Shown in pieces: positions 34,667-43,584 of a stretch of DNA of 64,000 bases. The DNA is from Gemmatimonadales bacterium (GTDB lineage Bacteria > Gemmatimonadota > Gemmatimonadetes > Palauibacterales > Palauibacteraceae). Each line of letters starts with the position of its first letter. Positions within the stretch are counted from its first letter, which is position 1. Position numbers and translations under genes: made by a program. Below the pieces are notes generated by a model, which saw nothing but the letters and a program-made list of their open reading frames with translations, did no database searches and had not been told where the DNA came from. The stretch covers positions 1 through 64,000 of the forward strand of contig VXOJ01000059.1 in NCBI GenBank assembly GCA_009840115.1, written 5' to 3'.

Positions 34667-36823
34667 TCAGGCATCCCCGCGCAGCGATGGGACGTAGAAG
34701 TCCCGCGCGTAGTCCCGCACCATGCGGCCCGCCGTGAATCGCGCGCCGGCCACCTCGATCGCTCGCCGCGCATGTGCGAGCCAGCCGGCCGGGGCGTCAT
34801 CCCCGGAGCCCGCTCCGATCCGGTCGTAGTAGAGGGGGATGACGTCCTCCTCCAGGAGCCGGAAGAGGTGCTCCGCGTCGTGTTCGTCCACCTCCTCCTC
34901 CGTCGCCGTGGCGGGGGCCGGCGGGATGATCCACCCGTTGTCCCCCTCGAACCCCTCCTCCCACCAGCCGTCCGCGGTCGCGAGCTGGGGGACGCCGTTG
35001 AGGGCGGCCTTCATCCCGCTCGTCCCGCTCGCCTCAAGCGGGACCCGGGGGAGGTTGAGCCACAGGTCGACGCCCTCGACGAGACCGTGCGCCGCATGAA
35101 GTCCGTAGTTCTCGAGGAAGGCGACCCTGCCCTCGAACTCCGGATCGCGCGTGTGCTCATAGACGCGCTGGAGGATGCGCTTGCCGTCGTCGTCCCGCGG
35201 GTGCGCCTTCCCGGCGAAGACCAGTTGCACGGGACGGGCGGTGTCCGAGAGAAGCTCCAGGAGGCGGTCGCGATCGCGGAAGATGAGGTCCGCGCGCTTG
35301 TAGGTCGCGAAGCGCCGCGCGAATCCGATCGTGAGCGGCCCGGGGCTCATGAGCGTGCCGGCTCCGGCCAGGTGAGCCGACTCCGGCCAGTGGCCGGGCC
35401 ACCTGCGCCTGGCCTCGTCCCGCATGAGATCGAGGAGCCGGAGTTTCAGCCGCTGTCGCACCCGCCACAGCGCCTCCGCGGGAACGTCGCGCACCCCGCG
35501 CCACTCAGCTTCGTCTCCCGGACCGTGTCGCCAGCCGTCCGGGAGCCATTCGTCCAGGAGGCCGGCGATGTCGTTGCTCATCCACGTGGCGAGGTGGACC
35601 CCGTTCGTCACGTGCCGGATCGGCACCTCTCCGGCCGCCCGGTCCTCCCAGAGGCCGCGCCAGATTTTACGGCTCACGCGCCCGTGTCGCGCGGAAACGC
35701 CGTTGACTCGCCGCGAGAGTCGGATCGCCGCCGCCGTCATGTGAAACCGGTCCTGCGCCTCGTCATCCGGATGGAGACCGAGTCCCAGCAGCTCCTCGCG
35801 GTGGGGGATCTCCTCCCAGAACGTCTCTCCGATCCATTCACGCATCTGTGCGTGGGAGAACACGTCATGGCCCGCGGAGACGGGCGTATGCGTCGTGAAC
35901 ACCGTCGAGGCGCGGACCCGGGACACCGCGTCCGCGAAGGACCCGCCACCCGTCATCAGCCGACGCACGCGCTCCACCATCATGAACGCCGCGTGTCCCT
36001 CGTTCGCGTGCCACGCTCCGGGCTCGATCCCGAGCGCGGCGAGCACGCGCACGCCGCCGACGCCGAGGATGGCTTCCTGCCGCAGCCGGTGATCCGCGCC
36101 GCCCGCGTAGAGTTGGTGGGAGAGGCCGCGGTCCACCGGGTCGTTCTCCTCGAGGTCCGTGTCGAGGAGGTACAGCGAGACGCGGCCGACGCGCAGCCTC
36201 CAGGCCCCGATATGGATGCGGCGGCCCCCGCCGCGGATCGAGGCGAGCCACGCGACGCCATCCGCGCCCCGCAGCCGCTCCAGCGGCGTCAGGTCGGGGT
36301 CGAGCGGGTCGTCCGCGTCTTCCTGCCAGCCGTCCGGCCCCAGCGTCTGGTCGAAGTAGCCGTGCGCGTACATCAGCCCGACGCCGACGAGGGGGACGCC
36401 CAGTTCCGACGCCGCCTTGAGGTGGTCGCCGGCGAGCACGCCGAGTCCCCCGGAGTAGATGGGGATGGATTCGTGCAACGCGAATTCCGCGCAGAAGTAC
36501 GCCACGGGGCCCTCGGCGAGCCCGGGGTATCTCCGGGCGAACCAGGTGGATGCCGCGTTCGCCCCGCCGCCGGACACCCGCTCCAGCGCATGGCACGCCG
36601 CGTCGTACCGGCGCAGGAAGCCGTCGTCAGCGGCCAGTTCCCGCCACCGCGTTTCCCCGACGGTTCGCAATAGCGCCACGGGGTTGTGGCGCGTACGGCG
36701 CCATAGCGGCGGATCGATAGCCCGGAAGAGGGCCGGGGCCTCCGGGTTCCACGTCCACGAGAGGTCGTTCGCGAGTTCCGGCAGCCGCCCGAAGCGGCCG
36801 GGGATCTTGTCGTCTGGACCCAC
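34667..36823 (-). CDS. glgP: alpha-glucan (glycogen) phosphorylase, short GT35 type
   Basis: A 718-residue PLP-dependent phosphorylase that releases glucose-1-phosphate from alpha-1,4-glucans. The N-terminal DUF3417-like segment (FGRLPELANDLSWTWNP) and the length mark the short bacterial/archaeal subfamily, which lacks the regulatory sites of the 800-residue type. The PLP-binding lysine is Lys605 in ASGTSGMKAALNG. GTG 36823 is preferred since AGGAG and AGAGGG precede it; a TTG at 36883 would add 20 unconvincing residues. Together with glgA, glgB and GH57 it completes a glycogen cycle. Confidence 0.92.
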   Translation of the reverse strand: MGPDDKIPGRFGRLPELANDLSWTWNPEAPALFRAIDPPLWRRTRHNPVALLRTVGETRWRELAADDGFLRRYDAACHALERVSGGGANAASTWFARRYPGLAEGPVAYFCAEFALHESIPIYSGGLGVLAGDHLKAASELGVPLVGVGLMYAHGYFDQTLGPDGWQEDADDPLDPDLTPLERLRGADGVAWLASIRGGGRRIHIGAWRLRVGRVSLYLLDTDLEENDPVDRGLSHQLYAGGADHRLRQEAILGVGGVRVLAALGIEPGAWHANEGHAAFMMVERVRRLMTGGGSFADAVSRVRASTVFTTHTPVSAGHDVFSHAQMREWIGETFWEEIPHREELLGLGLHPDDEAQDRFHMTAAAIRLSRRVNGVSARHGRVSRKIWRGLWEDRAAGEVPIRHVTNGVHLATWMSNDIAGLLDEWLPDGWRHGPGDEAEWRGVRDVPAEALWRVRQRLKLRLLDLMRDEARRRWPGHWPESAHLAGAGTLMSPGPLTIGFARRFATYKRADLIFRDRDRLLELLSDTARPVQLVFAGKAHPRDDDGKRILQRVYEHTRDPEFEGRVAFLENYGLHAAHGLVEGVDLWLNLPRVPLEASGTSGMKAALNGVPQLATADGWWEEGFEGDNGWIIPPAPATATEEEVDEHDAEHLFRLLEEDVIPLYYDRIGAGSGDDAPAGWLAHARRAIEVAGARFTAGRMVRDYARDFYVPSLRGDA

Positions 36824-37076
36824 GTCCCTCTTTGTCTCCTTGCTTCCGCGGGGGTTCTCGTCACGACCGGGGCTGGGGCGCAACGGGGCGCGGGAGCGCC
36901 CGGAGCGCGAACGAAGTTACCGCACCGTGACGCGCGCGACACACCCCGGCGCCGACTCGTCCCGCGACCCCGATCCGCCCCGTCTCGTTCCCCTACCCGT
37001 TGCAGCCTCAGCGGCGCGGGGCCAAACTCAGCCGGCCTCCAGTGTCGTGCTCACTCGCCGCTAACGGGGACAGCGC

Positions 37077-38774
37077 ATGGACTTCTCCACAATCGTAGAC
37101 TGGCTCGACCGCAACGTCGCGCAGTTCGGGATCGAGATCGGAGGAGAGCGCCTGACGCTTCAGGTCCTGCTCCTCCTCGGCATCGGGACCTACCTCACCC
37201 TCCGGCTCGGCCTGCCGCAGATCCGCAAGTTCGCGCACGGCGTCGCGGTGGCCACGGGCCGATACGACGATCCGAACGATCCGGGCGACGTGTCGCATTT
37301 CCAGGCGCTGACCACGGCGCTCAGCGCGACGGTGGGCATCGGGAACATTGCCGGCGCCGCGATCGCCATCCACCTCGGAGGTCCGGGAGCCCTCTTCTGG
37401 ATGTGGATGACCGCCTTCCTCGGCATGGCGACGAAGTACAGCGAGGTCACGCTGGCGCAGAAGTACCGCGAGGTCGACGAGTCGTCGGCGAAGTACAGCG
37501 GGACGGTGTCGGGCGGACCGATGTACTACATCGAGAAGGGGCTGGGCCCGCGCTGGAAGCCGGTGGCGGCGTTCTTCGCGGTCATGCTGGGGCTGACGGC
37601 GTTCATGACGGGGAACGCCAACCAGGCCAACACGGTCGCGGACGCGATGCTGGCCGAGTTCGGGATCGCCAAGTGGATCACCGGCCTCACGACCTCGACG
37701 ATCGTCGCGCTCGTGATCCTGGGCGGCATCAAGCGCATCGGCCGCGTGACCAGCATCCTGGCTCCGTTCATGGCGATCGTCTACGTGACCGCCGCCATGA
37801 TCATCATCATCCTGAACCTCGACCAGGTGCCGGGGACCTTCGCGCTCATCTTCAGCGAGGCCTTCAATCCGACCGCCGGCGTGGCGGGCACCGGCGTCGG
37901 CGCCTTCCTCGTGACGCTCATGTGGGGGGTGCGGCGAGGGCTGTTCTCGAACGAGGCGGGGCAGGGGTCCGCGCCGATCGCGCACGCGGCGGCGAAGACG
38001 GACGAACCGGTCTCCGAGGGCGTCGTCGCGCTGCTCGAGCCGTTCATCGACACGATCGTCATCGTCACGATGACCGCACTCGTCGTGATCATGACCGGCG
38101 CGTGGAACTCGCAGGTCCCGACCGCGATCCAGCTCGAAGGCGGGGACATCAGCTACGTCGTGCTCGACGAGGGCGGAAGCTCGGTGCCCACGGAGCCCAC
38201 GGGGACGATCCGCTACACGATCGGACGGCCGGGCGTGACGAGCGAGCCGCACCTCGCGTGGCACGAGGTCTCCGTGCCGCAGCTGTTCGAGGACGAGGCG
38301 CAGACGCAGCCGTTCAGCGGGGCCGTCGACCCGGCGCGGGCGGTCGCGATCGCCGACGACGGGCGGGAACTGGCCGTCCTCTACGGGCAGGCCTACGAGA
38401 CGGGCGCGCCGCTGACGCAGATGGGATTCCAGCGCGGCCTGTCGCCGCTCGGCGACTGGGGCCACTACATCGTGATCTTCTCCGTCTTCCTGTTCGCGAT
38501 CTCGACGGCGATCTCATGGAGCTACTACGGCGACCGCTGCGCGAACTACCTGTTCGGGCCGAACGCGATCATTCCGTACAAGCTCATCTTCGTCGCGATG
38601 CACTTCGTCGGGGCCGTGCTTCCGCTCGCCGTGGTGTGGTCGCTCGGCGACATCTTCCTGGCCATCGTCATCATCCCGAACCTGATCGCGCTGATCTTCC
38701 TCGCGCCCCAGATCAAGGAGATGACGGAGTCCTACTTCACCCGGAGCCCCTGGGAGAGGCACCGCAAGCACTAG
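37077..38774 (+). CDS. sodium:alanine/glycine symporter (AGCS family)
   Basis: A 565-residue multi-pass transporter with AGCS signatures: the GNIAGAAIAI helix segment, GPGALFWMWMTAFLGMATKY, the SGGPMYY motif, RRGLFSNEAGQGSAP, and SWSYYGDRC near the end. It imports small neutral amino acids with Na+. The protein is about 90 residues longer than usual because a hydrophilic stretch (about residues 345-450) is inserted between two late helices, presumably outside the membrane. The 253-bp gap from the divergent glgP shows no clear promoter. Its stop and that of the convergent SHOCT gene share the same CTAG. Confidence 0.93.
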   Translation: MDFSTIVDWLDRNVAQFGIEIGGERLTLQVLLLLGIGTYLTLRLGLPQIRKFAHGVAVATGRYDDPNDPGDVSHFQALTTALSATVGIGNIAGAAIAIHLGGPGALFWMWMTAFLGMATKYSEVTLAQKYREVDESSAKYSGTVSGGPMYYIEKGLGPRWKPVAAFFAVMLGLTAFMTGNANQANTVADAMLAEFGIAKWITGLTTSTIVALVILGGIKRIGRVTSILAPFMAIVYVTAAMIIIILNLDQVPGTFALIFSEAFNPTAGVAGTGVGAFLVTLMWGVRRGLFSNEAGQGSAPIAHAAAKTDEPVSEGVVALLEPFIDTIVIVTMTALVVIMTGAWNSQVPTAIQLEGGDISYVVLDEGGSSVPTEPTGTIRYTIGRPGVTSEPHLAWHEVSVPQLFEDEAQTQPFSGAVDPARAVAIADDGRELAVLYGQAYETGAPLTQMGFQRGLSPLGDWGHYIVIFSVFLFAISTAISWSYYGDRCANYLFGPNAIIPYKLIFVAMHFVGAVLPLAVVWSLGDIFLAIVIIPNLIALIFLAPQIKEMTESYFTRSPWERHRKH

Positions 38775-39262
38775 CGCTCCGCCGCCAGCCTCCCGGCCTC
38801 GCCGTCCGAGCGCGGCGGGGCCTTGCCGCCCAGGCCCTGAAGCGCGGCGCCTTCACCTCGGAGGCGCCGCACTCCCTCCACGTACTCGGAGAAGCTGATC
38901 CTGCCCGAGACGTAGCGGCGCTGGAGCCGGGAGAAGATCCGGCTCTCCGCCTTCGTCGCGGCTTCGGTCGGCGCCGCGACATCCGTCACCGGTGCTTCAA
39001 GGCGCGCGTGTCGCGCCGGGATGGCGCGTGGCCTCCGGGTCCGGACGATGCCCGTCAGGTCGTGGGCAAGGCTCTTCACATCGGCGGCGCATTGTCGCAG
39101 GAGACCGGGCCACGACTTCAACGCGGCGGCCACCGCGCGGCTTACCGCGCGACCCACGCCAAGGAGGAGGCGGTGGAAGTCACCCCGGTTCCAGTCGCCT
39201 GCGCGCACGCGCCTGCGGTAGATCACGGCCGCGATGCCTCCCAGGAAGACGATCTCGAACAT
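38771..39262 (-). CDS. SHOCT-like domain small membrane protein
   Basis: A 163-residue protein with a short N-terminal hydrophobic stretch (MFEIVFLGGIAAVIY) and a C-terminal SHOCT-like motif (FSRLQRRYVSGRISFSEYVEGVRRL). SHOCT domains are short oligomerising tails on many bacterial proteins. The gene lies 3 nt after the PadR stop, so both come from the PadR promoter; a membrane-stress or envelope role is possible but unproven. Confidence 0.65.
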   Translation of the reverse strand: MFEIVFLGGIAAVIYRRRVRAGDWNRGDFHRLLLGVGRAVSRAVAAALKSWPGLLRQCAADVKSLAHDLTGIVRTRRPRAIPARHARLEAPVTDVAAPTEAATKAESRIFSRLQRRYVSGRISFSEYVEGVRRLRGEGAALQGLGGKAPPRSDGEAGRLAAER

Positions 39263-39265
39263 CGC

Positions 39266-39844
39266 TCAACCCTCCCGTGAGGCCGCGGCCCCGGGTTCGG
39301 GCCACGCGCTCTCGATCTCGCGCGCCGCGCGGTCCAGGATCGACTTCACCCTTGCGAGCGTCTCGGGATCGCCCTGTCCGCCCGTCGCGCGCTCGAAGCT
39401 CACCTGGGCGAGGTGGATGAACGAGCGCGTCACGTCGCGCATCGCGGATCCCGCGAAGCGCTCGCCCATGTTGACGAAGCGGCCGAAGATGTCGCGGGTG
39501 CGGGAGCGGTGCTCCTCGAGGAAATCGCGCCCCGCGGACGTCAGCCGGTAGACGCGCTTCCCGTCTTCCTGCGTCGACGACACGTACCCCTGGTCCTCGA
39601 GCAACTGCAGGGTGGGGTAGACGGAGCCCGGACTCGGCGTGTAGAGGCCGCCGGACTCCTCCTCCAGCCGCCGCATCAGTTCATAGCCGTGCATGGGTTC
39701 GTCCGAGAGGAGGCGGAGGAGGACGAACTTCAGCTCCCCCTTCCGGACGACGCGCCGGTTGCCCCCGAGTCCCCCGCCGAAACGAAAAACGCCGGGGCCG
39801 CAGCAGTTTGCCCAGGCGCCGAATCCATCCTTGCTGGTGAACAT
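39266..39844 (-). CDS. PadR family transcriptional regulator
   Basis: A 192-residue regulator: a short Gly-rich N-terminus, a winged helix-turn-helix (KFVLLRLLSDEPMHGYELMRRL, PSPGSVYPTLQLLEDQGYV) typical of PadR, and a C-terminal helical dimerisation domain of the PadR-s2 size. PadR proteins mostly repress their own promoter in response to stress or small phenolic or drug ligands. The ribosome site GGGAGG sits right before two adjacent ATGs (39847, 39844). The two palindromes described for its promoter make self-regulation likely. Confidence 0.9.
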   Translation of the reverse strand: MFTSKDGFGAWANCCGPGVFRFGGGLGGNRRVVRKGELKFVLLRLLSDEPMHGYELMRRLEEESGGLYTPSPGSVYPTLQLLEDQGYVSSTQEDGKRVYRLTSAGRDFLEEHRSRTRDIFGRFVNMGERFAGSAMRDVTRSFIHLAQVSFERATGGQGDPETLARVKSILDRAAREIESAWPEPGAAASREG

Positions 39845-39868
39845 CATCCCTCCCGCTTCCGACCGGTC

Positions 39869-39910
39869 TCGATATATCGAAATAGTATCCGATATATCGG
39901 AATGGTGCAA
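39869..39910 (-). promoter_or_regulatory. padR promoter with two palindromic operators
   Basis: On the minus strand, TTGCAC (39905-39910) and TACTAT (39882-39887) are separated by exactly 17 bp. A 14-bp perfect palindrome TCCGATATATCGGA (39888-39901) lies between the boxes, and a 12-bp palindrome TCGATATATCGA (39869-39880) lies just after the -10 box. Their centres are 20 bp apart, about two DNA turns. The common core CGATATATCG is therefore a good candidate PadR operator that blocks RNA polymerase. Confidence 0.75.
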
Positions 39911-39946
39911 GGGAGGACCGCCGGAGACGGGAAGGCGAAGACGGCG

Positions 39947-40684
39947 TCAGCTTGCGGCGGAGGGGGGCTCCCACAGCTCGACCCGGGCTCCGAGCGGGTC
40001 GAGGACCCAGGCGAACTTCCCGTACTCGTAGGCTTCTCGATTCGGGTCGACCCAGACGCCCCGTGCCTTGAGCGACTCCACGAGTCCGTCGAGGTCCCTG
40101 ACCCGCAGGTTGAGCATGAAGGGATGGGGGCTGCTCTCGCCCCGCGAATCGAAGTAGGTCGTATCCGCCGGGAAGACCTCCCACACCGTGAGGGTGTCCG
40201 TCCCGTCCACCGAGCGGGCCGGGAACGTCACGTAACCGTCCGGGCCCGGCCGGATCCCGACTTTCTCGTACCACGCCTTGCTGGCGTTCGGGTCCGGGGA
40301 TCGGAAGAAGACGCCCCCGATGCCCTCGACGGCTCCGTGATCGGTCGCAGGCTCGGTGGACGGGGTCAACTCCGCGAACTCCGCCTTCCACCCATCGGGG
40401 TCCAGGATCCAGTCGCGTCCTTCGAGCGGGTCGGCCCTCGGGTCGCGGTCACGCACGAGGTAGCGGATGACGAACGGCTGCCCCCCGGGATCGAAGCGGG
40501 GCGCCGCCTCATCGAGAAAAACGAGTTCGCTGACGGCAACGGTCCCGGTGTCCGGGTGCGTCCACGCGAACCGGGCGCCGCCCTCTTCGGAGAAGCGGAC
40601 GTCGAGGTGACGCCGGTACCAGTCGCGGACCCGACGGGGCTCGGGGCAGGCGACGTAGAGCCCGCCGATGCCGACGACGTTCAT
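39947..40684 (-). CDS. VOC family protein, two glyoxalase-type domains
   Basis: A 245-residue protein formed of two tandem vicinal-oxygen-chelate (betaalphabetabetabeta) domains: GIGGLYVACPEPRRVRDWY opens the first and GIGGVFFRSPDPNASKAWY the second. Metal-ligand-type Glu residues end each half (for example RVELWEP). Family members are dioxygenases, isomerases or resistance proteins; the substrate is not predictable. ATG 40684 overlaps the SDR stop as ATGA. Last gene of the NSAR-type operon. Confidence 0.85.
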   Translation of the reverse strand: MNVVGIGGLYVACPEPRRVRDWYRRHLDVRFSEEGGARFAWTHPDTGTVAVSELVFLDEAAPRFDPGGQPFVIRYLVRDRDPRADPLEGRDWILDPDGWKAEFAELTPSTEPATDHGAVEGIGGVFFRSPDPNASKAWYEKVGIRPGPDGYVTFPARSVDGTDTLTVWEVFPADTTYFDSRGESSPHPFMLNLRVRDLDGLVESLKARGVWVDPNREAYEYGKFAWVLDPLGARVELWEPPSAAS

Positions 40685-41460
40685 CCCCCGTCGCGGTGGA
40701 AGTGGTGTACGCTGCCCTGGGATTTTCCGAACACGACGACGTCGGCCAGGTTGACGTGGGGCGGGGCGTTCACGACGTAGGACACGACGTCGGCGACATC
40801 CGTCCCGGTGAGCGGCTCCACCCCCTCGTACACGGCTCGCGCGCGGTCCTCGTCGCCCTTGAAGCGCACGAGCGAGAATTCCGTCTCGACGAGACCCGGA
40901 TGGACGCCCGACACGCGAACGCCGGTGCCGAGGACATCGAGATTCGTCCCTTCGGTGATCGCCTGCACGGCGTACTTCGTGGCGGCGTACACGCTCCCGC
41001 GCGGGTAGACCTGTCGGCCGGTGATGCTGCCGATGTTGACGACCTGCCCCGAATCGCGCTCGACCATGGCGGGGAGGAAGGCGCGCGTCACGTAGAGGAG
41101 CCCCTTCACGTTCGTGTCGATCATCCGGTCCCAGTCGGCGACATCGGCGTCGTGAACGAGCGCCATGCCCGAGGCGAGGCCGGCGTTGTTGACCAGGATG
41201 TCGGGGGCGGCGCGGGCGGCGATGAGCCGCTCCGCCTCCCCCCGGACCGCGTCATGGTCGCGGATGTCGACGACGCCGATGTCCACGGCGACCCCGCTCC
41301 GAGCCGCGATCTCTCCCGCGAGGCGGGTGAGCCGCTCCTCCCTGCGCGCCCACAGCACGAGGTTCGCGCCGTCGCCGGCCAGGCGGCGGGCGATGGCCTC
41401 GCCGATCCCCGAACTCGCTCCCGTCACGAGCGCAAGCTGCCCCGCGATGCGGGGAGTCAC
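40681..41460 (-). CDS. short-chain dehydrogenase/reductase (SDR)
   Basis: A 259-residue classical SDR: cofactor loop TGASSGIG at 13-20, NNAG at 91-94, and catalytic Ser145, Tyr158 and Lys162 (YAATK). The fold and residues indicate an NAD(P)-dependent alcohol/ketone oxidoreductase similar to YdfG-type serine/3-hydroxy acid dehydrogenases. The start is GTG 41460, overlapping the S9 peptidase stop (GTGA). The physiological substrate is unknown, although YdfG-like enzymes oxidise hydroxy amino acids, which would fit the neighbouring genes. Confidence 0.9.
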   Translation of the reverse strand: MTPRIAGQLALVTGASSGIGEAIARRLAGDGANLVLWARREERLTRLAGEIAARSGVAVDIGVVDIRDHDAVRGEAERLIAARAAPDILVNNAGLASGMALVHDADVADWDRMIDTNVKGLLYVTRAFLPAMVERDSGQVVNIGSITGRQVYPRGSVYAATKYAVQAITEGTNLDVLGTGVRVSGVHPGLVETEFSLVRFKGDEDRARAVYEGVEPLTGTDVADVVSYVVNAPPHVNLADVVVFGKSQGSVHHFHRDGG

Positions 41461-43583
41461 GGGTTCGCGCCTCCCGTGGCGGGGGCCTTTCGCAGGTGTG
41501 CGTCCATGAATTCGGCGGACCGCTCGAAGGCGGTGACCCAGTTTCGGTGCAGGAGGAAGCCGTGGACTTCGTCCGGGAAGATGAGCTGCTCGACCTCGAC
41601 GCCCCGCTTCCGGAGCGACTCGACGAGATCCACGGACTCCGAGAACGGCACGTTGCGGTCGTCGTCACCGTGGATCAGCAGGACCGGGGAACGCCAGCCG
41701 TCGATCCACGCCATCGGCGAGGACTCGAAGGCGAGTCGGGCGACGGCCTCTCGCGCGTCCGGCTGGTAGGACGGGACGAAGTTCCGGATGACCACGTTCC
41801 AGTCGTGTACCCCGTGGATGTCGACTCCCGCGGCGAAGAGATCCGAGTTCCGCGCGAGGCCGAGCGCAGTGAGGTAGCCGCCGTAGGAACCGCCCCACAG
41901 CCCGACCCGCGTGGCGTCCACGTCATCCCGTTCCGCGAGGTAGCGGGCCGCCGCGACGACGTCACGGTACTCGCTGGCGCCGCGCGCGCCGTAGTTCAGC
42001 GCCTCCCTGAACTCCAGCCCGTAGCCGGTACCGCTGCGATAGTTCACCGAGAGGACGACGTAGCCGCGGCTCGCCAGGTACTGGTTCAGGGCGTACGTGT
42101 TGTGGTAGTACCGCATGTAGTGCCAGCCCAGGAGCATCTGCCGCCGCGACCCGCCGTGGAAGAAGACCGCCGCCGGGTGGCGTCCGCCTTCCACCGACAC
42201 GGGCGGAAGGAAGAGCTGCCCGTGGATCAGCATCCCATCCTCGGACTCGAACGTCACCTGCTGCGGCTCCACGAGGCTTTCGAACGGGAAGACGTCGGGC
42301 ATGAACCCGTCGACGAGCGGACGCCGCTCCCCGCCCGCGTCCACCTCGGCGTGGGCCGGCGTTCGACCGTCGGCGGCGAGGTATGCGAGCACCCCGTCGG
42401 GAGTCACCGCCGGGTTCCACTCGATGCCGTCCCCCGACGTCAGCGCCTCGGGCTCACCCTCGGCGGCGACCCGCCAGATGTGTCGGCGGTCGATGTCGTC
42501 CGCGTTCGAGACGTAATAGACGGACTCCCGGTCGGGCGACGGGAGCACGGATTCGACCTCGAAGTCGCCCGGCGTCAGGTGCGTGGCGGGGCCTCCCGCG
42601 ACCGGAACCGAGTACAGCTGGTGCCAGCCTTCGCGTTCCCACGGGAAGACGAGCCGGTCCGACGCGAGCCAGATCAGCGAAGGCCCGGTCATGGCCTGGA
42701 ACGCGCTCCCGCGGCCGGGTGGAGCCCGCCACACGTCGCGCGCCTCCCCCGTGGCGGCATCCGCCACGCGAATCGACCACGGCAGGGCGCTGCGGAGCGG
42801 GGTGAAAGGCAACTGCGTCCCCTCGTTCGGGACGCGGATGAAGGCGACGGCCGTCCCGTCCGGCGACCACGTGGGGCTGCCGTCGCGGTCCAGGCTCGGA
42901 TCGAGATAGCGGACCGACCCCTCGTCCAGCGAGAAAACGCCGACGAACGCGTGATCTCCGCGGTTGCTGACGAAGGCGAGCCGGCCCCCGTCCGGGGACC
43001 ACGCCAGCGACCCCGCGCTCCCGCGGATGCGGAGCAGGGGACCGGGGGGCGCCGAGCCATCGAGTGTAAGCGTGAACATCTGTCCGCGGTTCAGAAAGGC
43101 GATCGTGCGCCCGTCCGGCGCGATGGCCGGGGCACTCCCTTCGGCGAGAGGCCGCGAAGTTCCGTCGAGACCGGCGACCCACACCATCTGTGTCGCCGGC
43201 TCGGGTTCGGAGCGCGGGTTCGGAATCTCGCCCGACCGGTTCGGTCCGCCTCCGCGCACGAAGAGGACCTGGCGCCCGTCGGGCGTGAACCGCAGCTGGG
43301 ACAGATCCTGGCCGTCGTCCTCCGTCCAGTTCGTGAGCTGGCGGCCCACGTACTCCGGGCCCTCCGCGATCCAGATGTTGCGGGCGCCCCGGTCGTATCG
43401 AATCCAGGCGAACGCGGCGCCGGTCGGGGCGGCGACGAGGTCCGTGGCGAAAGGCGCGGCGAGGATGTCCTCGACGGAATACGGGCTCTGAGCCGAGGCC
43501 GTGGATGGCGCGAGGGGAGCAAGCAGCCCCAGGATGCCGGCCGCCCACATCCGTCCGCGGGACGCCGCGACCGGCGGGCTCAC
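41457..43583 (-). CDS. secreted S9 family peptidase
   Basis: A 708-residue prolyl-oligopeptidase-type enzyme with a signal peptide, a TolB-like propeller (repeats such as LAWSPDGGRLAF) and a C-terminal hydrolase domain with Ser566 in GGSYGG, Asp in HGDDDRNVP and His in DEVHGF. Starts at GTG 43583, one base after the GNAT stop; an ATG at 43607 would overlap the GNAT gene and delay the signal peptide. It probably releases short peptides or blocked amino acids in the periplasm, consistent with amino-acid recycling by the upstream genes. Confidence 0.9.
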   Translation of the reverse strand: MSPPVAASRGRMWAAGILGLLAPLAPSTASAQSPYSVEDILAAPFATDLVAAPTGAAFAWIRYDRGARNIWIAEGPEYVGRQLTNWTEDDGQDLSQLRFTPDGRQVLFVRGGGPNRSGEIPNPRSEPEPATQMVWVAGLDGTSRPLAEGSAPAIAPDGRTIAFLNRGQMFTLTLDGSAPPGPLLRIRGSAGSLAWSPDGGRLAFVSNRGDHAFVGVFSLDEGSVRYLDPSLDRDGSPTWSPDGTAVAFIRVPNEGTQLPFTPLRSALPWSIRVADAATGEARDVWRAPPGRGSAFQAMTGPSLIWLASDRLVFPWEREGWHQLYSVPVAGGPATHLTPGDFEVESVLPSPDRESVYYVSNADDIDRRHIWRVAAEGEPEALTSGDGIEWNPAVTPDGVLAYLAADGRTPAHAEVDAGGERRPLVDGFMPDVFPFESLVEPQQVTFESEDGMLIHGQLFLPPVSVEGGRHPAAVFFHGGSRRQMLLGWHYMRYYHNTYALNQYLASRGYVVLSVNYRSGTGYGLEFREALNYGARGASEYRDVVAAARYLAERDDVDATRVGLWGGSYGGYLTALGLARNSDLFAAGVDIHGVHDWNVVIRNFVPSYQPDAREAVARLAFESSPMAWIDGWRSPVLLIHGDDDRNVPFSESVDLVESLRKRGVEVEQLIFPDEVHGFLLHRNWVTAFERSAEFMDAHLRKAPATGGANP

Positions 43584-43584
43584 G

